8,323 bases of DNA from an uncultured Rothia sp. GTDB taxonomy: Bacteria; Actinomycetota; Actinomycetes; Actinomycetales; Micrococcaceae. The stretch lies in contig CAMIIO010000027.1 of NCBI GenBank assembly GCA_946221065.1, forward strand, positions 1-8,323, written 5' to 3'. This document shows, piece after piece, positions 5,847-8,323 of this stretch (within the stretch, counting starts at the first letter, position 1; every line of letters starts with the position of its first letter). A program made the position numbers and the translations under genes. Under the pieces are notes generated by a model that worked only from the letters and a program-made list of their open reading frames with translations, was not told the DNA's origin and searched no databases.

Positions 5847-5901
5847 TAGACGTGAACACATCCACGCTGGTAGAATGGTCAATATAGGGCGTCGTCCCTA
5901 T
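5847..5901 (+). promoter_or_regulatory. Predicted promoter for the capsid cassette with start-site palindrome
   Basis: TAGAAT (5871-5876) matches the -10 consensus at five of six bases, and TAGACG (5847-5852) matches the -35 at four of six with an 18-base spacer. Just downstream, ATAGGG (5884-5889) and CCCTAT (5896-5901) form a six-pair inverted repeat with a six-base loop at about the expected transcription start. It could be an operator or a 5' RNA hairpin. This is the only gap of promoter size between early and capsid genes, so it may give separate late control. Confidence 0.5.
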
Positions 5902-5928
5902 TCCCTACCCCTAGAAGAAAGGAAAATC

Positions 5929-6234
5929 ATGAAACAGGTATTCCCCTGTCATGAGGATCGGTCACCATTGACCGAAGAAGAAATCGCAGCGGGCCGCGAG
6001 AATCTTGGCCGCCAAATTGAAGATGCACGCGATGAAATCACCAAGCTAGAAAAGAAGCTCTACTGGGCACGCCGCAAGCGTGACGCCATCATCCGTGGCT
6101 ACATCGGAGCCTACGACGGCACCATCGCCGACGCCGCAAAGCTCGCAAGCCTAGACCGCAGCTCCATCTCCAAAATTCTCTACCCCAACGCAAAAACTAT
6201 TGCCCGTCGACTCAACCCCAAGGCAGGTGCCTAA
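5929..6234 (+). CDS. Coiled-coil plus helix-turn-helix protein upstream of capsid gene
   Basis: The 101-residue protein has a long amphipathic, charged helix (about 15-52, GRQIEDARDEITKLEKKLYW) that probably forms a coiled coil. It is followed by a helix-turn-helix-like segment (TIADAAKLASLDRSSISKIL, 65-84) and a basic tail (ARRLNPKAGA). The frame is open to an upstream ATG at 5875, but that ATG overlaps the -10 box. AAAGGA (5918-5923) at correct spacing supports ATG 5929. The gene is separated by two bases from the capsid start, so it is co-expressed with it. It could be a DNA-binding regulator, a small-terminase-like adaptor directing packaging, or a morphogenesis factor. The combination resembles small terminases only loosely (helix-turn-helix and coiled-coil order is reversed). 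Confidence 0.75.
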   Translation: MKQVFPCHEDRSPLTEEEIAAGRENLGRQIEDARDEITKLEKKLYWARRKRDAIIRGYIGAYDGTIADAAKLASLDRSSISKILYPNAKTIARRLNPKAGA

Positions 6235-6236
6235 CA

Positions 6237-7124
6237 ATGTCCAGTTTCTATCCAAGCCCTAATCCGATATCCGTACTTACGAACGTTCCTGGCATCTCGA
6301 TCGACATGTTCGTCGGTGGTGACAGTGAAGCGCTCATCAGTAACGAGATTGCAGCGCGCACCGAAAACGCGCTCATTCGCACCATCTTCCGCGATTCGGA
6401 ACAACTCGCAACCGGTGGCCTGTACTACAACCAACTGTCGAATGAACAGATCCAGTCCATCGGCGAAGCTGCTGAACGACAGCCCGGCGAAGAGTTCGCC
6501 CTCGTGTTTCAGCCTGAATCGAAGGCACTTGTTGAACGCGTCCACCAGTTCGGAGCAAAGTCTCAAATTACCTACGAAGCTATCCGCCGCAACAACGTTG
6601 ACGAAATGACCCGCCTCGTAGACTTCCTATCTCTGACAATCCTGCGCAAGCTAGACGCCTACGTCATGGATATCCTGACTAAGGCTGTCAACGCCGGCAT
6701 TACCGCCAAGGCTGACTCTCCGGCACTGTCTACTGCCATTGGCCGCGATACGCCCATCGCAGGCACCAGCCTTGGGCACCTCATCAACGCCATCGCCCAG
6801 GGGGCCGACAATGACCTTGCAGTCGACTACGACACTCTCGTGCTTAACCCTGTTCCCGCATCGCAGCTAAAGATTCAGGAAAAAGTAACCGGCATCTCCC
6901 TCGCCGAGGACTTCGGAGTCAATGTTGTCCCCTCGCGTGAGTTCGGTCTCGACATGGGCTTCCTCGTCGACACCACCCGTGCGGGCGAAGTCTACTGGGA
7001 AGAACCTCTTACTAACGAAGTGATTGACGATAAAAGCCGCCACATCTACGACATTCAAGCGTGGGCAACCCCGGCTGCAGCAATCACCACCCCGCACGCC
7101 ATCAACATGATCAGCTTCAACTAG
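6237..7124 (+). CDS. HK97-fold-like phage major capsid protein
   Basis: The 295-residue protein is the shell subunit of a capsid. Recognisable elements in HK97-fold order are an N-terminal arm (FYPSPNPISVLTNVPGISID, about 4-23), an E-loop region (about 61-92), a long spine helix (about 110-152, ITYEAIRRNNVDEM then DFLSLTILRKLDAYVMDIL), an A-domain with LVLNPVPASQLKI (201-213) and NVVPSREF (229-236), and a C-terminal strand ending YDIQAWATPAAAITTPHAIN. There is no N-terminal delta/scaffold region and no prohead protease gene, so it is probably used unprocessed like many actinophage capsids. It follows the coiled-coil/HTH gene by two bases. The assignment rests on pattern recognition of the fold. 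Confidence 0.85.
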   Translation: MSSFYPSPNPISVLTNVPGISIDMFVGGDSEALISNEIAARTENALIRTIFRDSEQLATGGLYYNQLSNEQIQSIGEAAERQPGEEFALVFQPESKALVERVHQFGAKSQITYEAIRRNNVDEMTRLVDFLSLTILRKLDAYVMDILTKAVNAGITAKADSPALSTAIGRDTPIAGTSLGHLINAIAQGADNDLAVDYDTLVLNPVPASQLKIQEKVTGISLAEDFGVNVVPSREFGLDMGFLVDTTRAGEVYWEEPLTNEVIDDKSRHIYDIQAWATPAAAITTPHAINMISFN

Positions 7125-7137
7125 GAGGTCCAATACC

Positions 7138-7515
7138 ATGTTCGACAATCAAACCTATGACCGCTTCGCCCCGGCCGACGACATAACTGCACATGCCGCC
7201 GCAGCGGTAAAGGGCCGGCACTTCGTCGCCTTCACCGGAGAAGAGACCGACGGCCACGCCCAGGTCGTGCCCGCCACTGCAGGCAGCTACCCGGCCGGGG
7301 TCGCCGCCTATGACGCCACCGAAGGCAACCTCGTAGGGCTCAAGCGCGGCAACCGTGTCATCACCGTTGCAGCATCCTCCGATATTCCATCCGGCACCGC
7401 AGTCGAAGTGGGAGAAGATGGAACCGTCATGGCGCACACGTCCGGTCAAATCGTCGGCACAGTCTACGCAAAGGGAGACATCGCCGGAACCGTACTGGTT
7501 GCCATCAACCTTTAA
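7138..7515 (+). CDS. Capsid decoration/stabilisation-like protein
   Basis: The 125-residue protein is rich in Gly, Ala, Thr and Val, with alternating short strands (GRHFVAFTGEE, NRVITVAASSDIPSGTAVEV, GQIVGTVYAKGDIAGTVLVA). This is the composition and layout of small beta-rich capsid decoration proteins (DUF2190/gpD-like) usually coded next to the major capsid gene. A strong AGGAGG (7123-7128) overlaps the capsid stop and lies 9 bases before the ATG. It would bind the outside of the satellite's own shell and stabilise it after DNA filling. It is the last gene of the cassette; where a phage would continue with head-tail connector genes there is only non-coding DNA. Confidence 0.75.
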   Translation: MFDNQTYDRFAPADDITAHAAAAVKGRHFVAFTGEETDGHAQVVPATAGSYPAGVAAYDATEGNLVGLKRGNRVITVAASSDIPSGTAVEVGEDGTVMAHTSGQIVGTVYAKGDIAGTVLVAINL

Positions 7516-7575
7516 GGTCACCATGCGGTAACCTATAAGTAATACTCACGGTGCTACCTCTTTTGTTTCCTCATT

Positions 7576-7610
7576 TGGGCTACGTATCCACGTGGCCCAT
7601 TTGTGGTTTT
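7576..7610 (+). terminator. Intrinsic terminator of the capsid cassette
   Basis: TGGGCTACGT (7576-7585) and ACGTGGCCCA (7590-7599) form a ten-pair stem with one G-T wobble and a four-base loop ATCC, followed by TTTGTGGTTTT. It lies 60 bases after the decoration-protein stop, in the right place to end rightward transcription. Confidence 0.7.
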
Positions 7611-7724
7611 CGCCCCGTCAACCCCAATGTGGCACGTAGGCTCGAGATATGGGCTGGGCTGCACCTCTTATCGCCCTTAACCCCGCAACCTAGACCTCAA
7701 GGCAGGCGAACAGTTGGCGATCCT

Positions 7725-7850
7725 CTAGGCCAGGGGGTGACCAAAAAATCTGGCGACCCCTCTCCCTGACACCGCCCCGTCCGCATGCAGTCAGGGATTT
7801 TCTCTCTGGGGCGTAAGGGGGGTCGTGCGCGTATAGAGAGGTATACCGGT
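7725..7850. other. Candidate helper-derived packaging (cos-like) region
   Basis: This stretch has G- and C-runs, TCCCTGAC (7763-7770) paired with GTCAGGGA (7790-7797), CGCCCC (7773-7778) with GGGGCG (7808-7813), then GTGCGCGTATAGAGAG and the palindrome GGTATACC (7840-7847). Sequences of this appearance, G-rich followed by GCGCGTATAGAGA and TATACC, occur around cos sites before terminase or HNH genes in actinophages as far as I recall. No terminase gene follows here. A satellite needs its helper's packaging site, and this is the most phage-like non-coding sequence present. The hairpin followed by TTTTCTCTCT could instead be a second terminator. Confidence 0.35.
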
Positions 7851-7984
7851 AACTTTTTGGCACCCTGAAGAAAAGCCTGATAGCCAGGCCGAGCGAAGTC
7901 TGAGCAGAAAGACCGGGATAAAATGACCATCCCTGAGAGATTGTCACCTTGTTTTCCCTGTTCAATTTTGCCGTTTAAGGCGAT

Positions 7985-7996
7985 GAACTTTCGTTC
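7985..7996. promoter_or_regulatory. Sequence matching the Gram-positive SOS-box core
   Basis: GAACTTTCGTTC fits the GAAC-N4-GTTC core of LexA boxes known from Bacillus and mycobacteria, with G following on the right. No promoter or gene is obviously controlled from here, and the same bases form a hairpin inside a larger inverted repeat, so it may be an RNA structure only. Confidence 0.25.
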
Positions 7997-8170
7997 GGGT
8001 ATGCCAGTCCCCTTCAACTGCTTAAACGGACGTGAGGGCGTCATTAGTGGCAGATTCGCCACTAACCTCGGGTACTGGTGCAGTCCATGGGACACGGCAG
8101 GAGAAGAGTAACTCTACTCCTACTAATCGCACCCAGCCCGGCCTGCTTTCCCGTCTCGAACGAGACCACC

Positions 8171-8205
8171 CCGACCTGGTGCTGCAGGTCAGGGCGGATT
8201 TTTAT
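8171..8205 (+). terminator. Intrinsic terminator before the right att site
   Basis: GACCTG (8173-8178) and CAGGTC (8185-8190) form a six-base stem around GTGCTG, extended below by C-runs at 8167-8172 against AGGGCGG, and followed by ATTTTTATTT. It faces right, ending transcription from the element before it reaches the oppositely oriented tRNA gene. Confidence 0.6.
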
Positions 8206-8224
8206 TTGGACACTTTTTGGACAG
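8204..8224. repeat. Putative right integrase arm-type sites
   Basis: ATTTGGACAC (8204-8213) and TTTTTGGACAG (8214-8224) are tandem copies of the same motif found at 166-188; 19 bases (8205-8223) are identical to 169-187. In the excised circle they would lie 46 bases on one side of the core, with the left set 114 bases on the other side. Confidence 0.55.
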
Positions 8225-8264
8225 TTTTCGCTGTCTTGTCACTATTTCCCAGCGTTTCCGCTGG
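8221..8264. repeat. Two small hairpins between arm sites and right att
   Basis: ACAG (8221-8224) pairs with CTGT (8231-8234), and CCAGCG (8249-8254) pairs perfectly with CGCTGG (8259-8264). Read on the minus strand, just past the tRNA 3' end, the second becomes a hairpin with a GAAA tetraloop, which may help processing or termination of the tRNA transcript, though no T-run follows. Confidence 0.35.
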
Positions 8265-8269
8265 TAGTA

Positions 8270-8304
8270 GTGCCCCCAGTGGGACTCGAACCCACACTGA
8301 ATCG
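8270..8304. repeat. Right attachment site within the tRNA gene
   Basis: These 35 bp are identical to 20-54. On this side the sequence continues into an anticodon arm, so this copy belongs to the resident tRNA gene. Integration keeps the tRNA 3' end intact here and leaves the spare copy at the other end. Confidence 0.9.
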
Positions 8305-8323
8305 ATTTTAAGTCGACTGCCTC
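8271..8323 (-). tRNA. Partial tRNA gene (3' half), anticodon reads TAA, probably tRNA-Leu
   Basis: On the minus strand the window ends inside a tRNA. An anticodon stem GTCGA/TCGAT encloses loop CTTAAAA (8306-8312), giving anticodon TAA. The T-arm GTGGG-TTCGAGT-CCCAC and acceptor strand TGGGGGC plus A end at 8271. CCA is not encoded. TAA would be leucine, which normally has a long variable arm, yet only five bases (TCAGT) separate the anticodon stem from the T stem. The identity or integrity of this tRNA is therefore uncertain. The D-arm and 5' acceptor lie beyond the window. Confidence 0.7.

Larger units (their letters stand above)
7971..8205 (+). ncRNA. Candidate structured non-coding RNA ending at an intrinsic terminator
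   Basis: Consecutive pairings on the plus strand are: CCGTTTAAG (7971-7979) with CTTAAACGG (8021-8029), enclosing GAAC/GTTC (7985-7996); TTAGTGGC (8044-8051) with GCCACTAA (8058-8065), perfect; a long interrupted stem 8069-8081 with 8129-8140 (11 pairs) enclosing GTCC/GGAC (8083-8093) and AGGAG-A-AGAG/CTCT-A-CTCCT (8099-8121); GTCTCG/CGAGAC (8153-8166); and a terminator at 8171-8205. Nested pairing with a multi-branch junction suggests a folded transcript. I found no good promoter; TTGTCA at 7941 is a possible -35. Alternatively these are protein-binding palindromes of a packaging region. Confidence 0.4.
7516..8269. other. 754-bp region without a convincing gene
   Basis: Frames in this stretch have proline/arginine-rich or random compositions and no ribosome-binding sites, so I see no protein gene. 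It holds a terminator (7576-7610), a GC-rich part with inverted repeats resembling phage packaging regions (about 7725-7850), a dense set of inverted repeats from 7875 to 8205, and putative integrase arm sites (8204-8224). In a compact element of 8 kb, retaining this much DNA implies function, most likely packaging, a non-coding RNA or both. Confidence 0.65.
20..8304. mobile_element. Integrated phage-satellite-like element bounded by tRNA-derived direct repeats
   Basis: A 35-bp exact direct repeat matching a tRNA 3' end delimits a unit of about 8.25 kb. Inside are an integrase at the left end, a repressor, an AlpA-like protein, a primase-helicase, and a major capsid plus decoration gene. Integrase next to one att copy, divergent int-repressor versus early genes, and a replication module before a morphogenesis module are the organisation known from phage-inducible chromosomal islands. 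No portal, terminase, protease, tail or lysis gene is visible, so it is unlikely to be a complete prophage. A strongly deleted prophage is the alternative, but the tight spacing and intact frames argue for a functional compact element. Confidence 0.85.

Noticed and set aside
7117..7524. Minus-strand frame opposite the decoration gene
   Set aside because: It is a shadow of a GC-rich coding region; the plus-strand gene has a strong ribosome-binding site and a capsid-protein-like sequence.
7551..7769. Plus-strand frame of 72 residues after the decoration gene
   Set aside because: It begins before and reads through the strong terminator hairpin; no ribosome-binding site and no domain-like composition.
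7697..8095. Minus-strand frame of 132 residues in the right non-coding region
   Set aside because: Arginine/proline-rich random composition, overlaps another minus frame, no ribosome-binding site, and covers multiple inverted repeats.
8078..8311. Plus-strand frame ending in PPVGLEPTLNRF
   Set aside because: The GLEPT ending is the translation of the antisense strand of a tRNA T-arm, a well-known artefact; the frame has no ribosome-binding site and runs through the terminator and att site.

Overview
The window holds one complete integrated element of about 8.25 kb. It lies between two 35-bp direct copies of the 3' end of a tRNA gene (20-54 and 8270-8304). Coding GC content, the ATGA and GTG/TTG starts, a tRNA without an encoded CCA and the protein families suggest a high-GC Gram-positive host (Actinomycetota; a Corynebacterium-like host is plausible, but the genus cannot be fixed from sequence alone). 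The right copy continues as a tRNA gene outside the element. The left copy is the duplicated tRNA end left by site-specific integration.

Layout. Left module, minus strand: a tyrosine integrase (163-1299) overlapping an Xre-type repressor (1286-1819). A divergent control region (1820-1960) carries repeated TGTG..CACA sites. Rightward early module: an AlpA/excisionase-like HTH protein (1961-2200), two unknown proteins (2201-2572; 2583-3134, coiled coil), a 30-codon ORF coupled by ATGA (3131-3223), a structured leader (3224-3347), a 703-residue TOPRIM primase/RepA-like helicase (3348-5459), and two tandem small paralogues (5456-5653, 5660-5836). An array of direct and inverted GTGGCCCAACTGG repeats inside the 3' part of the primase-helicase gene is the best candidate replication origin. 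Late module, behind its own predicted promoter (5847-5876): a coiled-coil/HTH protein (5929-6234), an HK97-fold-like major capsid protein (6237-7124) and a small capsid decoration-like protein (7138-7515).

The last 750 bp before the right att copy contain no convincing gene. They hold a strong terminator, a GC-rich stretch resembling phage cos regions, and a cluster of inverted repeats ending in a second terminator that together look like a structured RNA or packaging-site complex.

Taken together this looks like a phage satellite (PICI-like). It can integrate, excise, replicate and make its own capsid shell, but it has no recognisable portal, terminase, protease, tail or lysis gene. The inference is that a helper phage supplies portal, packaging motor and tail while the satellite supplies a private shell, perhaps of different size. 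A satellite with only shell plus decoration genes is more reduced than the capsid-forming PICIs known to carry a whole head module, and is the main point of interest.
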